From assembly GCA_934526015.1 (NCBI GenBank), contig CAKSZY010000005.1, positions 1 through 64,000 on the forward strand: a stretch of 64,000 bases of DNA. The letters run 5' to 3'. The position numbers were made by a program, and so were the translations under genes. The notes beneath the pieces are model-generated. The model was given only the letters and a program-made list of their open reading frames with translations, was not told the DNA's origin and did no database searches. The DNA is from an uncultured Dokdonella sp. (GTDB lineage Bacteria; Pseudomonadota; Gammaproteobacteria; Xanthomonadales; Rhodanobacteraceae). Shown here in pieces: positions 44,237-53,508 of the stretch (position 1 is the first letter of the stretch; the number at the start of each line of letters is the position of its first letter).

Positions 44237-45108
44237 ATACGCACCCAATCCTCGCGCTGCACGACCACGAGGTCGTCGAACCATTCCGCGTAGCGCGCGC
44301 ACAGTTCCGCGGCCTGGCCGGCGAGGATGCCGGACAGCACCAGCGCGCCGCCGGGTTTGACGCGGGTGGCGAACAGCGGTGCGAGTTCGTGCAGCGGTCC
44401 GGCGAGGATGTTGGCGAGCAGCACGTCGACCGGCGCGCCGTCGCCGTTGCCGGGTGCAGCCACGGTGATTTCCGCAGCGACGCCGTTGCGTGCGGCATTG
44501 TCGAGCGTGGCGAGCAGGGCCTGCGGATCGTTGTCGATGGCGAGCACGTGGCGCGCGCCGAGGCGCGCGGCGGCGATCGCCAGCACGCCGGAACCGCAGC
44601 CGTAGTCGATCACTTCGCGGTCTTCGAGCACGGCGCCGTCGAGCCATTCCAGGCACAGCGCCGTGGTCGGGTGGGTGCCGGTGCCGAAGGCGAGGCCGGG
44701 ATCGAGGCGCACGACCACGCGGCTGTCGTCGTCGGGCGGCTCGATGTTCCACGGATGGATCCACAGGCGCTCGCCGAAACGCATCGGCTGGAAGCGGTCC
44801 ATCCACACGCGCGTCCAGTCCTGTTCCTCGACCTCGCGGAAGCCGATCTGTTCCGGGGCGAGCTCGGGCAGGAACTCGCCGAGCACATGCACGAGTCCGT
44901 TGCGGTCGACGCCGTCCTCGAACAGCGCAGCCAGGGCGATGGTCGGCCACAACGGCGTCTCGCCGACCGCGGGTTCGAGGATCGCCTGTTCGTTGCCGGT
45001 GTCGGCATCGGCGTCGAGCAGGGTGATCGAGAGCGCGCCGACGTCCTCGAGCGCGGCCTCGACGGCGGCCTGCTGGTCGGGACGCAGGGTCAGCGTGAGT
45101 TCGAACAT
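44218..45108 (-). CDS. prmA: Ribosomal protein L11 methyltransferase
   Basis: A 296-residue SAM methyltransferase that trimethylates L11. It has Q-D-W-T-R-V-W-M-D-R-F-Q-P-M-R-F-G, L-D-P-G-L-A-F-G-T-G-T-H-P-T-T and the SAM motif V-I-D-Y-G-C-G-S-G-V-L-A-I-A, then D-V-L-L-A-N-I-L-A-G-P-L. The end departs from the family: G-I-R-G and the TAG stop (44218-44220) are encoded by the heptamer array of element E. It follows accC by 14 bp. Confidence 0.95.
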   Translation of the reverse strand: MFELTLTLRPDQQAAVEAALEDVGALSITLLDADADTGNEQAILEPAVGETPLWPTIALAALFEDGVDRNGLVHVLGEFLPELAPEQIGFREVEEQDWTRVWMDRFQPMRFGERLWIHPWNIEPPDDDSRVVVRLDPGLAFGTGTHPTTALCLEWLDGAVLEDREVIDYGCGSGVLAIAAARLGARHVLAIDNDPQALLATLDNAARNGVAAEITVAAPGNGDGAPVDVLLANILAGPLHELAPLFATRVKPGGALVLSGILAGQAAELCARYAEWFDDLVVVQREDWVRIAGIRG

Positions 45109-45122
45109 GGAATCGGGCCGGA

Positions 45123-46490
45123 TCAGCCGAGGCCGATGGCCTTCTCGCGCGCCTCGGCCATGCGCTTCTCGAGATAGTGGATGTTCATGCCGCCGGTCTG
45201 GAAGCCGGCGTCGGCCATGATGCGCTGCTGCAGCGACAGGTTGGTCTTCACTCCCTCGATGACGACCTCGGCGAGCGCATTGCGCATGCGCGCAACCGCG
45301 GTCGCGCGGTCGCGGCCGTGCACGATCAGCTTGCCGATCATCGAATCGTAGTTCGGCGGAATGCGGTAGCCGTCGTAGATGTGCGTGTCCATGCGCACGC
45401 CGGGACCGCCGGCGGCGAGGAAGCGCTTCACCGTGCCGGGGCTCGGCATGAAGCTGTCCGGGTCCTCGGCATTGATGCGGCATTCGATCGCGTGCCCGGT
45501 CAGGCGCACGTCCTGCTGGCGGATCGACAGCTTTTCGCCGGCGGCGATCAGCAACTGTTCGCGCACGAGGTCGATGCCGGTGATCATCTCGGTGACCGGA
45601 TGCTCGACCTGGATGCGCGTGTTCATCTCGATGAAGTAGAAGCGGCCGTCCTCGAACAGGAACTCGAAGGTGCCGGCGCCGCGATAGCCGATGCGCAGGC
45701 AGGCATCGACGCAGACGCGGCCGATCTCGGCGCGCAGTTCCTCGGTGATGCCGGGTGCGGGCGCTTCCTCGACGACCTTCTGGTGGCGCCGCTGCATCGA
45801 ACAGTCGCGCTCGCCGAGGTGGACGGCATTGCCCTGGCCGTCGGCGAGCACCTGGATCTCGACGTGGCGCGGATTCTCGAGGAATTTCTCCATGTAGACC
45901 TGGTCGTTGCCGAACGCGGCCTTGGCCTCGCTCTTGGTCATCGCCACCGCATTGGCCAGGTGCGCCTCGGTGTGCACGACGCGCATGCCGCGGCCACCGC
46001 CGCCGCCGGCCGCCTTGACGATGACCGGGTAACCGATGTCGCGGGCGATGCGCGTGTTCTCGGCGACGTCGTCGCCGAGCGGTCCGCCCGAGCCCGGCAC
46101 GCACGGCACGCCGGCCGCCTTCATCGCGCGGATCGCCTCGACCTTGTCGCCCATCATGCGGATCGTGTCCGCGCGCGGGCCGATGAAGATGAAGCCCGAC
46201 TGCTCGACGCGCTCGGCGAAATCGGCGTTTTCGGCGAGGAAGCCGTAGCCCGGATGGATGGCCTGCGCGTCGGTCACCTCGGCGGCGGCGATGATCGCCG
46301 GCACGTTGAGGTAGCTCTCGGCGGCCGGCCCCGGGCCGATGCACACCGACTCGTCGGCCATGCCGACGTGCTTGAGGTTGCGATCGACCGTCGAGTGCAC
46401 GGCCACCGTCTTGATGCCGAGCACATGGCAGGCGCGCAGGATGCGCAGCGCAATCTCGCCGCGGTTGGCGATGACGACTTTATCGAGCAT
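45123..46490 (-). CDS. accC: Acetyl-CoA carboxylase biotin carboxylase subunit
   Basis: A 455-residue ATP-grasp enzyme: [21 protein letters not shown] and [13 protein letters not shown], with standard length. It carboxylates biotin on AccB in fatty acid synthesis. accB lies upstream, separated by element F instead of the usual short gap. Confidence 0.97.
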   Translation of the reverse strand: MLDKVVIANRGEIALRILRACHVLGIKTVAVHSTVDRNLKHVGMADESVCIGPGPAAESYLNVPAIIAAAEVTDAQAIHPGYGFLAENADFAERVEQSGFIFIGPRADTIRMMGDKVEAIRAMKAAGVPCVPGSGGPLGDDVAENTRIARDIGYPVIVKAAGGGGGRGMRVVHTEAHLANAVAMTKSEAKAAFGNDQVYMEKFLENPRHVEIQVLADGQGNAVHLGERDCSMQRRHQKVVEEAPAPGITEELRAEIGRVCVDACLRIGYRGAGTFEFLFEDGRFYFIEMNTRIQVEHPVTEMITGIDLVREQLLIAAGEKLSIRQQDVRLTGHAIECRINAEDPDSFMPSPGTVKRFLAAGGPGVRMDTHIYDGYRIPPNYDSMIGKLIVHGRDRATAVARMRNALAEVVIEGVKTNLSLQQRIMADAGFQTGGMNIHYLEKRMAEAREKAIGLG

Positions 46491-46508
46491 GGGAAGGCGC
46501 CTGGTGCA

Positions 46509-46672
46509 TGGGGGCTGGGGATCAGGGGCTAGGGGCTAGGGACTAGGGGCTAGTGGCCAGGGCACATGGATGGAGGCTTTCGCCAGACTCGGAACTTCTT
46601 TGTGAACCAACGTCGCGATTTTCGCGCCCTGACCACTAGTCCCTGGCCCCTATCCCCCAGCCCCTCGCTCTC
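46509..46672. repeat. Heptamer-array palindromic element F
   Basis: The left arm (46509-46562) has GGGGCTA, GGGACTA and degenerate units. The right arm (about 46627-46672) has ACTAGTCCCTGGCCCCTATC. The spacer on the minus strand starts AGGGCGCGAAAATCGCG and contains TTGGTTC, placing it with D. It separates accB from accC, lying 6 bp past the accB stop and about 19 bp before the accC start. Confidence 0.88.
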
Positions 46673-46677
46673 AAGCA

Positions 46678-47148
46678 TCAGCCGATGACGAACAGGGGTT
46701 CATCGAACTCGACCGGATTGCCGGTTTGCACGAGCACGGCGAGGACGGTGCCGGAGACGTCGGCTTCGATCTGGTTGAACATCTTCATCGCCTCGATGAT
46801 GCCGAGGGTGTCGCCCGCCTTGACGGCCTGGCCGACCTTGACGAATGGCGGCGCCTCGGGATTCGGCGAGGCGTAGAAGGTGCCGACCATCGGCGAGCGC
46901 ACGGTGTGGCCCTCGGGAGTGCCGGGTTGCGCCGCGCTGGCCGGGGCCTGCGCTTCGACGCTGCGCTCGACCGCGCGCGGGGCCTCCACCTGCACGTGTG
47001 CGGCGGGCGCCGACGGCGCATAGCTCGGCGCCATGCCTTTCGGGAAGCGCGACAGGCGCACGATCTCCTCGCCTTCCTTGATCTCGAGTTCGGCGAGGTT
47101 CGACTCTTCGAGCAGATCGATCAGCTTCTTGATCTTGCGCAGGTCCAT
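46678..47148 (-). CDS. accB: Acetyl-CoA carboxylase biotin carboxyl carrier protein
   Basis: A 156-residue carrier. The C-terminal biotinyl domain (about 80-156) has the biotinylated Lys in E-A-M-K-M (about residue 122) and the thumb region S-P-M-V-G-T-F-Y. The N-terminal helix [13 protein letters not shown] and a Pro/Ala linker precede it. It lies between aroQ and accC as in other gammaproteobacteria. Confidence 0.96.
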   Translation of the reverse strand: MDLRKIKKLIDLLEESNLAELEIKEGEEIVRLSRFPKGMAPSYAPSAPAAHVQVEAPRAVERSVEAQAPASAAQPGTPEGHTVRSPMVGTFYASPNPEAPPFVKVGQAVKAGDTLGIIEAMKMFNQIEADVSGTVLAVLVQTGNPVEFDEPLFVIG

Positions 47149-47171
47149 GGAGGGTCTCTTTGCAGGTTGGT

Positions 47172-47189
47172 TGCCCCGCGGACGGGGCA
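47172..47189 (-). other. Small hairpin between aroQ and accB
   Basis: TGCCCC (47172-47177) and GGGGCA (47184-47189) pair around a 6-base loop in the 49-bp gap. No T run is present, so a pause or weak attenuator is the most that can be said. Confidence 0.3.
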
Positions 47190-47197
47190 GGATTCGG

Positions 47198-47644
47198 TCA
47201 GCCGCCGCGCTCGAGGCGCTGGATCGCCGCGGTCAGCGCCAGCCCGTAGCCGATCGGCCCGAGCCCGCAGATCACGCCGACGGCGAGGTCGCTGAGATAA
47301 CTGTGGTGGCGGAACGCTTCGCGCGCGTGGATGTTGGAGAGATGCACTTCGATGAACGGCACCGCCACCGCGGCGAAGGCGTCGCGCAGGGCGATGCTGG
47401 TGTGGGTGAACGCGCCGGGGTTGATCAGGATGAAGTCGACACCGTCCGCCGGCGCACGCTGCACGCGCCCGACCAGGTCGTGTTCGGCGTTCGACTGGAA
47501 GCTCTCGAGCCGGTGCCCGGCCGCACTGGCCCGCGCGGCGAGGTCGCTGTCGATGTCGGCGAGGGTGGCGCGGCCGTAGATCTCCGGCTCGCGCGCGCCG
47601 AGCAGGTTGAGGTTCGGTCCGTGGAGGACGAGGATCGAGGCCAA
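47198..47644 (-). CDS. aroQ: Type II 3-dehydroquinate dehydratase
   Basis: A 148-residue enzyme of the shikimate pathway: [13 protein letters not shown] with the active-site Arg/Tyr region (I-Y-G), [20 protein letters not shown] and [11 protein letters not shown]. It is the first gene of the string running through accB, accC and prmA to purD. Confidence 0.96.
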   Translation of the reverse strand: MASILVLHGPNLNLLGAREPEIYGRATLADIDSDLAARASAAGHRLESFQSNAEHDLVGRVQRAPADGVDFILINPGAFTHTSIALRDAFAAVAVPFIEVHLSNIHAREAFRHHSYLSDLAVGVICGLGPIGYGLALTAAIQRLERGG

Positions 47645-47827
47645 GACGACTCCGCTGCAGCGGCCGGAACGGCGGGTTCAAACGGCGGCGTAGTGTCAGT
47701 CAACGCGCCGACCGTGTCCAGTTCGGCGACGTTCGGCGAAATTGCGGCCCCGGCACCTTCCGGTACGACAGCCGGCGGGCGGGAATCCGCACACGCCGGG
47801 GCGCGCATCGAGGGCGCGCACGGTCGC

Positions 47828-48880
47828 TCAGCCGGCCAGGCTCGCGCAGTCGATCACGAAGCGGTAGCGCACGTCGCCCCGGATGACGCGTTCCCAGGCC
47901 TCGTTGATCTGCGTGATCGGGATCCGTTCGATGTCGGAGGCGACGCCGTGTTCGGCGCAGAAGTCGAGCATTTCCTGGGTCTCGCGGATGCCGCCGATCA
48001 GCGAGCCGACCAGACGGCGGCGACCCATGATGAGCGGGGCGGCGGCCAGCGGCACCGGCTGGTCCGGCATGCCGACGAGGATCATCGTGCCGTCGTGGCG
48101 CAGCAGGTTGAGGCAGGCGTTGTAGTCGTGCGGCGCCGAGACGGTGTCGAGGATGAAGTCGAACTGGCCGGCCAGGCGCTTGAAGGTGTCCTTGTCGGAG
48201 GTCGCCGCGAAGTCGTCGGCGCCGAGGCGCCGGGCATCGTCGCGCTTCGACGGCGAGGTACTCAGCACGGTCACCTTCGCGCCCATCGCCTTGGCAATCT
48301 TGACGCCCATGTGGCCGAGGCCGCCGAGGCCGACCACGGCGACGCGGTCGCCGGCCTCGACGCCGAAGTGGCGCAGCGGCGAGTAGGTGGTGATGCCGGC
48401 GCACAGCAGGGGTGCGGCACGATCGAGCGGAATCGCGTCCGGCACGCGCAGCACGTAGGCCTGGTCGACGACGATGCGCGTCGAGTAGCCGCCCCAGGTC
48501 GGCGTGCGGCCGTCGCGCTCGTGGCTGTTGTAGGTCGCCACCATGCCCTGCGTGCAGTACTGCTCCTCGCCCTCGCGGCAGGCTGCGCATTCGCGGCAGG
48601 AATCGACGAAGCAGCCGACGCCGACCGCATCGCCGGCCCGGAAACGGGTGACCGCGCTGCCGGTGGCGGCGACATGACCGACGATCTCGTGGCCCGGCAC
48701 CATCGGGAAGATGCCGCCGCCCCATTCGCCGCGCGCCTGGTGGATGTCCGAATGGCAGACCCCGCAATAGCGGATGTCGATGACGACATCGGCCGGCCCG
48801 GGTTCGCGCCGGTGGATCCGGAAAGGGGCCAGCGCGGCGCGGGCTTCGCTCGCGGCATAGGCGGGGACGGTCTGGGACAT
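47828..48880 (-). CDS. Zinc-dependent alcohol dehydrogenase (NADP type, YahK/AdhC-like)
   Basis: A 350-residue medium-chain dehydrogenase. The catalytic zinc ligands are C-G-V-C-H-S-D (Cys about 39) and G-H-E (about 64), and the structural zinc cysteines are in [15 protein letters not shown]. The nucleotide fold has [11 protein letters not shown]. The L-S-T-S-P-S-K tail after the second strand suggests NADPH preference. It resembles YahK/cinnamyl-alcohol dehydrogenases that reduce broad aldehydes. The start at 48880 follows the family; the substrate is uncertain. Confidence 0.9.
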   Translation of the reverse strand: MSQTVPAYAASEARAALAPFRIHRREPGPADVVIDIRYCGVCHSDIHQARGEWGGGIFPMVPGHEIVGHVAATGSAVTRFRAGDAVGVGCFVDSCRECAACREGEEQYCTQGMVATYNSHERDGRTPTWGGYSTRIVVDQAYVLRVPDAIPLDRAAPLLCAGITTYSPLRHFGVEAGDRVAVVGLGGLGHMGVKIAKAMGAKVTVLSTSPSKRDDARRLGADDFAATSDKDTFKRLAGQFDFILDTVSAPHDYNACLNLLRHDGTMILVGMPDQPVPLAAAPLIMGRRRLVGSLIGGIRETQEMLDFCAEHGVASDIERIPITQINEAWERVIRGDVRYRFVIDCASLAG

Positions 48881-49146
48881 GGGCAGGCTCCGGGCGGTGG
48901 CGGTCGCCGGATGATCGGCGCGGCCGGTGGGTACAGCAGAACCCATGCGCGTGCGTTCGGCAAGGTGGCACGCGCCATGCGCGCCCGGCGCCGGATCGGC
49001 GCCGGCACAAACGTCAAACATCCTGAATCCGGGGATTTTCCGCGGCCGCAGGCCGGATGTGGCAGGCCGCTTGCATCGCTGTGCGGGTCGCGTCTTCCTG
49101 TCCCTCCGGCCGGAGCGGCGGCGCGTCGAGGACCCCCGAGCCCGTG

Positions 49147-50133
49147 ATGGCCGATTCACCGAAGTTCCCTGCCGCCCCGGGCGCCGCCGATCCGCCGGGC
49201 CGGAACCGCCCGGATGTCGGCATCCAGCTCGCGATCGGCAGCCTGGCGATGGCCGAGCGGAAGCTCGTGCGCGCCATGCTCGGCCTCCTGGCGACCCGCC
49301 TCGGCGCGTATTTCCGCACCTGCGATGCGCGCGAAGCCGAGGTCATCCTGGAGCCCGATCCCGAAGGCGACGCCGGATTCCTCCTGCGCGCGCAAGGCGC
49401 CGCTGCCGGGACATGCGTGCGGTTGGCGCAGCCGCTGCGGCTGGGTGCGCTGGCCGCCGGCCTCAATGCGATGGCCGATGCGCTGCGCCCGCCGCAAGCG
49501 GTTGCTGCCGCCGCGGCGCCGGGCCCCGGTCTCGCCGGCGAACTCGCCTGCGCGCCGACACGGCCGCGGCGCCTGCAGGGCGCATGGGGCGAATGTGTGC
49601 AGTCGCCGGATTGCGAAGTGATCGCCTTCGACCGGCCGCTGGACGCGATCGCCCGCGCCCTGGCCGAGGATGCCCGCGTGCAGCATGCCGCGACGATCAG
49701 CGCGGAGATCGCCGAGACCCTGCGCGCCGCTGCCGCGGTCCGCCTGCGTGCCGACGAGGTCGACTGGCTGTGTGGACCGGATGCCGGATTCGAACGCGAG
49801 GTCGCGGTCAAGCTCGCCCATCCGGATGCGTTCCTGCGCCTCGCGAGCTGGCCGAACCTGGCGCGCCTGCCCGATCATCGGCGCTGGATCGGCCTGTTCG
49901 CGCGCCTGCAGCGCGGCGCGCCGATGGCGGCGGCGCTCGACACCGCGGCGGTCGAAGGGCTCGCCGAGTCCGCCGTGCGCCGCGCCATGTACCGGATGCT
50001 GCAACGCGGCCACCTGCAACTCGAGTTGCGTCCGCGGGTGCCGCCGGCGCGTCGGGAGCCGGCGGAAATTCCGTCGCCGTCGTTCATGCAGCATCTTCGC
50101 CAGCGCCTCCACCAGCTCGGGGAGTCGCCGTGA
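49147..50133 (+). CDS. Hypothetical protein encoded with a pseudo-GTPase
   Basis: A 328-residue Ala/Arg/Leu-rich protein without signal peptide or membrane segments, and with no family I recognise. Its C-terminal part (about 220-310) holds helical blocks [16 protein letters not shown] and [19 protein letters not shown], the latter shaped like a winged helix. In many Xanthomonadales, unknown proteins of this size precede a small GTPase gene, and here the stop overlaps the GTG of such a gene. It may be a regulator or effector of the GTPase-like partner. ATG 49147 is chosen; GTG 49144 is also possible. Confidence 0.6.
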   Translation: MADSPKFPAAPGAADPPGRNRPDVGIQLAIGSLAMAERKLVRAMLGLLATRLGAYFRTCDAREAEVILEPDPEGDAGFLLRAQGAAAGTCVRLAQPLRLGALAAGLNAMADALRPPQAVAAAAAPGPGLAGELACAPTRPRRLQGAWGECVQSPDCEVIAFDRPLDAIARALAEDARVQHAATISAEIAETLRAAAAVRLRADEVDWLCGPDAGFEREVAVKLAHPDAFLRLASWPNLARLPDHRRWIGLFARLQRGAPMAAALDTAAVEGLAESAVRRAMYRMLQRGHLQLELRPRVPPARREPAEIPSPSFMQHLRQRLHQLGESP

Positions 50134-50675
50134 ACGAACACGCCCTGCTGTTCGTCGACACCGGGTCCGACGGCACGGCGGCGCCGCTGCGTGCGGTCGG
50201 CGGATCCGCGCCGGACACCCTGTGCGTGCGCACCGCCGTCGTCGCCGGCGCGGCGCCGGCATTCGTCGAATGCACGCAATTGATCCTCGCCGACGACGAC
50301 GTGCTGCACCTGTACGGCGTGTCCGCGCAGGAATGCTTCGAACGCGTGCGGCCGCTCGTCGGCGATGCGGTGATGGGCGTGGTGATCGTCGTCGACGACA
50401 CCCGCCCGGATGCGCTGGCCGCGCTGGACGACGGCCTGGTCCGTTTCGCCGCGCTGGTCGCCGAGGTTCCGCTCATCGTCGGCATCTGCCGCTTGCGTGC
50501 CGCGGGCGCAAGCGGCCTCGACGAATACGCACGCCATCTCGCCGGCCGCGGTCTCGATGCGGCCGTGGTCGCGATCGATCCCTGCGCGCGCGAGGATGTG
50601 CTCTACCTGGTCAACATGATGGTCGCCCTGGTCGACAGCGCCCAGGCCGACGGAGCGCGACCCGGCGCGGCCTGA
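50130..50675 (+). CDS. Ras/MglA-like small GTPase homologue with degenerate nucleotide-binding motifs
   Basis: A 181-residue protein. Its second half follows the small-GTPase pattern seen in MglA-like and Xanthomonadales GTP-binding proteins: V-I-V-V-D-D-T-R-P-D, then R-F-A-A-L-V, I-V-G-I-C-R-L-R and a C-terminal helix. In its N-terminal half the P-loop region reads F-V-D-T-G-S-D-G-T-A, where G-x-x-x-x-G-K-T is expected, and the switch II region reads L-Y-G-V-S-A-Q-E-C-F where family members have T-P-G-Q-E-R-F. The essential Lys and other contacts are missing, so GTP binding or hydrolysis is doubtful. Coupling by GTGA to the unknown upstream gene suggests a protein pair. Confidence 0.6.
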   Translation: MNEHALLFVDTGSDGTAAPLRAVGGSAPDTLCVRTAVVAGAAPAFVECTQLILADDDVLHLYGVSAQECFERVRPLVGDAVMGVVIVVDDTRPDALAALDDGLVRFAALVAEVPLIVGICRLRAAGASGLDEYARHLAGRGLDAAVVAIDPCAREDVLYLVNMMVALVDSAQADGARPGAA

Positions 50676-50687
50676 GCCGCCGGCGCG

Positions 50688-51254
50688 TTACAGGTGCGGT
50701 GCCAGCCAGCGCTCCAGCCCGGCCTCGTCGAAGTTGCCGACGCGGCTGGCGAGGATGCGGCCGTCGCGGCCGATCAGCACGTTGAACGGCAGCACGCTGC
50801 GGGTGTTGCCGAAACGCAGCGAGACATCGGGCGATGCGCCCGGCGCATCGATGAGGATCGCGTAGTCGACCGGATGCCGGTCGAGGAAGGCGAGCGCGGG
50901 TTCGGCATCCTCGGCGGCGACGCCGATCACCGCCAGACCCTTGTCGGCGTGTCGCGTCTGGGCGCGGTCGAGCAGCGGCATCTCTTCGCGGCAGGGTCCG
51001 CACCAGCTGGCCCAGAAGTTGAGCAGCACCAGCCGGCCGTCCCATTCCGACAGGCGGCGCTGCCGGCCTTCGCGGTCGGGCAGGACGACATCCTCGCGCA
51101 GGTCGCCGATGGCGAGCGTGGCCGCGGGTGCGGTGACCGTCACTCCCGGTGCCGGCGCGGCCGGGCGCAACCACAGGCTCAAGCCGAGGCCGCCCAGCGC
51201 ACCGGCCATGGCGAGGACGACGATCAGCAGGGTGCCGCGATCCGGCAGGGCCAT
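50688..51254 (-). CDS. TlpA-like periplasmic thiol-disulfide protein
   Basis: A 188-residue thioredoxin-fold protein anchored by an N-terminal helix (about 10-30, L-L-I-V-V-L-A-M-A-G-A-L-G-G), with F-W-A-S-W-C-G-P-C-R (the CxxC active site about residue 85) and V-L-P-F-N-V-L-I-G-R-D-G. TlpA/ResA-type proteins reduce periplasmic disulfides, often for cytochrome c or copper-site assembly. It follows dsbD by 3 bp, so DsbD probably supplies its electrons. Confidence 0.88.
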   Translation of the reverse strand: MALPDRGTLLIVVLAMAGALGGLGLSLWLRPAAPAPGVTVTAPAATLAIGDLREDVVLPDREGRQRRLSEWDGRLVLLNFWASWCGPCREEMPLLDRAQTRHADKGLAVIGVAAEDAEPALAFLDRHPVDYAILIDAPGASPDVSLRFGNTRSVLPFNVLIGRDGRILASRVGNFDEAGLERWLAPHL

Positions 51255-51257
51255 CGG

Positions 51258-53486
51258 TCAGCGCGCGCCGGCAGTGGCCAGCGCCTCCTCGACGATGCCG
51301 CGGGTCAGCAGGGTCGGCAGGACCTGGCCGGGACCGTCGCGATCGCCGAAGACGACATACAGCGGCACGCCGACCGCCTTGTGCTGCTGCAGGAAGGCGG
51401 TGATCGCCGGATCGACATTGGTCCAGTCGCCTTTCATGTAGACCGCGCCGGCGCGCCCGAGCGCGTCGCGGAAGGCGTCGGTATCGAGCACGTTCTTCTC
51501 GTTCGCCTTGCAGGTCACGCACCAGTCGGCGGTCATGTTGACGAACACGATGCGCCCGTCCGCGCGCAGGCGGGCGAGCGCATCCGCGGAGTAGGCGACC
51601 GAACCATCGCTGCTTTCGGCGGCGATCCGCGCCGGTGCTTCCAGCTGGCTGACCTTCCACAGCGGCCACAGCGCGGCGAGGAAGACGAGGCCGGCGAGCA
51701 CGCGACCGAGCGTGCGGCCGTTCCAGCGGCTGCGTTCGTGCCACCACAGGGCGAGCGCGAGCACCACCGCGCCGGCCAGCACCCAGCCGATCGCATCGAC
51801 GCCGCGCTGCTTGCCGAGCACCCAGGCCAGCCACACCGCGGTCGCGTACATCGGGAACGCCAGCACCTGCTTGAAGGTTTCCATCCAGGCACCCGGCTTC
51901 GGCAGCCGCGTGGCCAGCGCCGGCACGAAACCGACGACTAGGAACGGCAGGGCAAGACCGAAGCCGAGGGCGAGGAAGATGAGCAGGGCGACGATCGGCG
52001 ACGAAGCGAATGCAAAGGCGAGGGCCGGACCCATGAACGGTGCCGTGCACGGACTGGCGACGACGCAGGCGAGCAGGCCGGTGAAGAAATCGCCGGCGGG
52101 GCCCGACTTGCCGGCCAGCGACTGGCCGGCACCGGCGAGTCCTGCGCCGATGGTGAACACGCCGGAGAGGCTCAGGCCGACCGCGAACAGCACGTAGACG
52201 AGCACGGCGACGAAACCGGGTTGCTGCAGCTGGAATCCCCAGCCGAGCGCCTGGCCGACGCTGCGCAGGGCAATCACCGCGAGGCCGACCACGGCGAAGC
52301 CGGACAACACGCCGGCGGTGTACCAGAGTGCGTGGCGGCGCGCCTTGGCCAGGCTCTCGCCGCTGGCGGCGAGGCCGAGCACCTTCAGCGAAAGCACCGG
52401 CAGCACGCACGGCATCAGGTTGAGGATCAGGCCGCCGAGCACGGCGAACAGCAGTGCGGCGAGGACGCTGATGTCGGCCGCCTGCGGCGGCGTCGAGCGC
52501 AGCGCATTGTCGGCCGAGGCATCGGCGACGGACGCGGTCGCGGCGGGCGCCGCGACGAATCCGGCGGCGGCGACGGCGAGTTGTTCGGCCGTCGCCGCCG
52601 GCAGGTCGACCAGCACGTCGCGTTGCATGACCGGATAGCAGATGCCGTTTTCCTTGCAGCCCTGGAACTCGCCGCGCACGGTGATCGGGCCGGCCGCGCC
52701 GTCGGCGCGGCGCAGCGCCAGCGGCAGCTCGACCTGGCCGTAGTAGACGACCACCGAACCGAAGTGCTCGTCCTCGTGGTCGACGCCGGTGGGCCAGCGC
52801 GGCGCGCCGATCTCGACCCCGGCGCCTTCGACGAGGTCGACGCGGCTGCGGTCGCGATAGAGGTAATAGCCCTTCGGCATGGTCCAGCGCGCCAGCACTT
52901 CGCTCGGACCGGTCGCGATCGCCTCGAACACGAAGGCCTGTTCGGCCGGCAACGCTTCGTCATCGGTCAGCGACGGCGCGCCGAGGCCGAGCAGGCCGCC
53001 GGCGGGTGCGCTTCCCTGCAGCGGCGCGTCGATGGCGGCCGCGGCGGTCGCCGGCAGGGCGAGCGCCAACCGGGTCGGATGCGGCGGGTAGCAGATCTTC
53101 GGGTCGACCTCGTGGCAACCCTGCACGGTGACGGTCAGCTCGAGGGTCGTCGTCGCCGGGTCGGCTTCGTAGGCGAGGCGGCCGTCGACGGCGTCGTGGT
53201 AGATCTCGACGTCGCCGAAGAACTCGTCATGGCGTTCGATGCCGGGCGGCAGTTCGAGCGTGCCGAGGCGGGTTCCCGGCTGGGTCGATTTCGCGCTGAT
53301 GCGCGACTTGTAGAGGTAATAGTTGCGGGCGATGTCCCAGTGCAGGTCGATGCGCCCGGGTTCGCGCACTTCGGCACGCAGCACGAAGGCCTGCTCGACC
53401 GGCAGCAGACCGTCCTGTTCCTGTGCACCGGCGGCCGGCGGAAGGGCGCATGCGGCCAGCAGGCCGGCCAGAAGGATTCGCAACAC
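51258..53486 (-). CDS. dsbD: Thiol:disulfide interchange protein DsbD with tandem alpha domains
   Basis: A 742-residue protein. After a signal peptide there are two successive DsbD alpha-type domains (about 25-150 and 170-300), each with a Q-G-C...C-Y-P cysteine pair (C-H-E-V-D-P-K-I-C-Y-P-P; C-K-E-N-G-I-C-Y-P). The membrane domain has M-P-C-V-L-P-V-L and S-P-C-T-A-P (its cysteine pair), and the C-terminal thioredoxin domain has W-C-V-T-C-K-A-N. It carries electrons from cytoplasmic thioredoxin to the periplasm. E. coli DsbD has one alpha domain and about 565 residues, so the duplication explains the extra length. It lies between cutA and tlpA. Confidence 0.94.
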   Translation of the reverse strand: MLRILLAGLLAACALPPAAGAQEQDGLLPVEQAFVLRAEVREPGRIDLHWDIARNYYLYKSRISAKSTQPGTRLGTLELPPGIERHDEFFGDVEIYHDAVDGRLAYEADPATTTLELTVTVQGCHEVDPKICYPPHPTRLALALPATAAAAIDAPLQGSAPAGGLLGLGAPSLTDDEALPAEQAFVFEAIATGPSEVLARWTMPKGYYLYRDRSRVDLVEGAGVEIGAPRWPTGVDHEDEHFGSVVVYYGQVELPLALRRADGAAGPITVRGEFQGCKENGICYPVMQRDVLVDLPAATAEQLAVAAAGFVAAPAATASVADASADNALRSTPPQAADISVLAALLFAVLGGLILNLMPCVLPVLSLKVLGLAASGESLAKARRHALWYTAGVLSGFAVVGLAVIALRSVGQALGWGFQLQQPGFVAVLVYVLFAVGLSLSGVFTIGAGLAGAGQSLAGKSGPAGDFFTGLLACVVASPCTAPFMGPALAFAFASSPIVALLIFLALGFGLALPFLVVGFVPALATRLPKPGAWMETFKQVLAFPMYATAVWLAWVLGKQRGVDAIGWVLAGAVVLALALWWHERSRWNGRTLGRVLAGLVFLAALWPLWKVSQLEAPARIAAESSDGSVAYSADALARLRADGRIVFVNMTADWCVTCKANEKNVLDTDAFRDALGRAGAVYMKGDWTNVDPAITAFLQQHKAVGVPLYVVFGDRDGPGQVLPTLLTRGIVEEALATAGAR

Positions 53487-53508
53487 GGGCAGCTCCGCTT
53501 CGGACGTT

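Noticed and set aside
11352..46672. CRISPR arrays at the G-rich tandem repeats
   Set aside because: Units are 7 bp with no unique spacers between them, and no cas genes are near.
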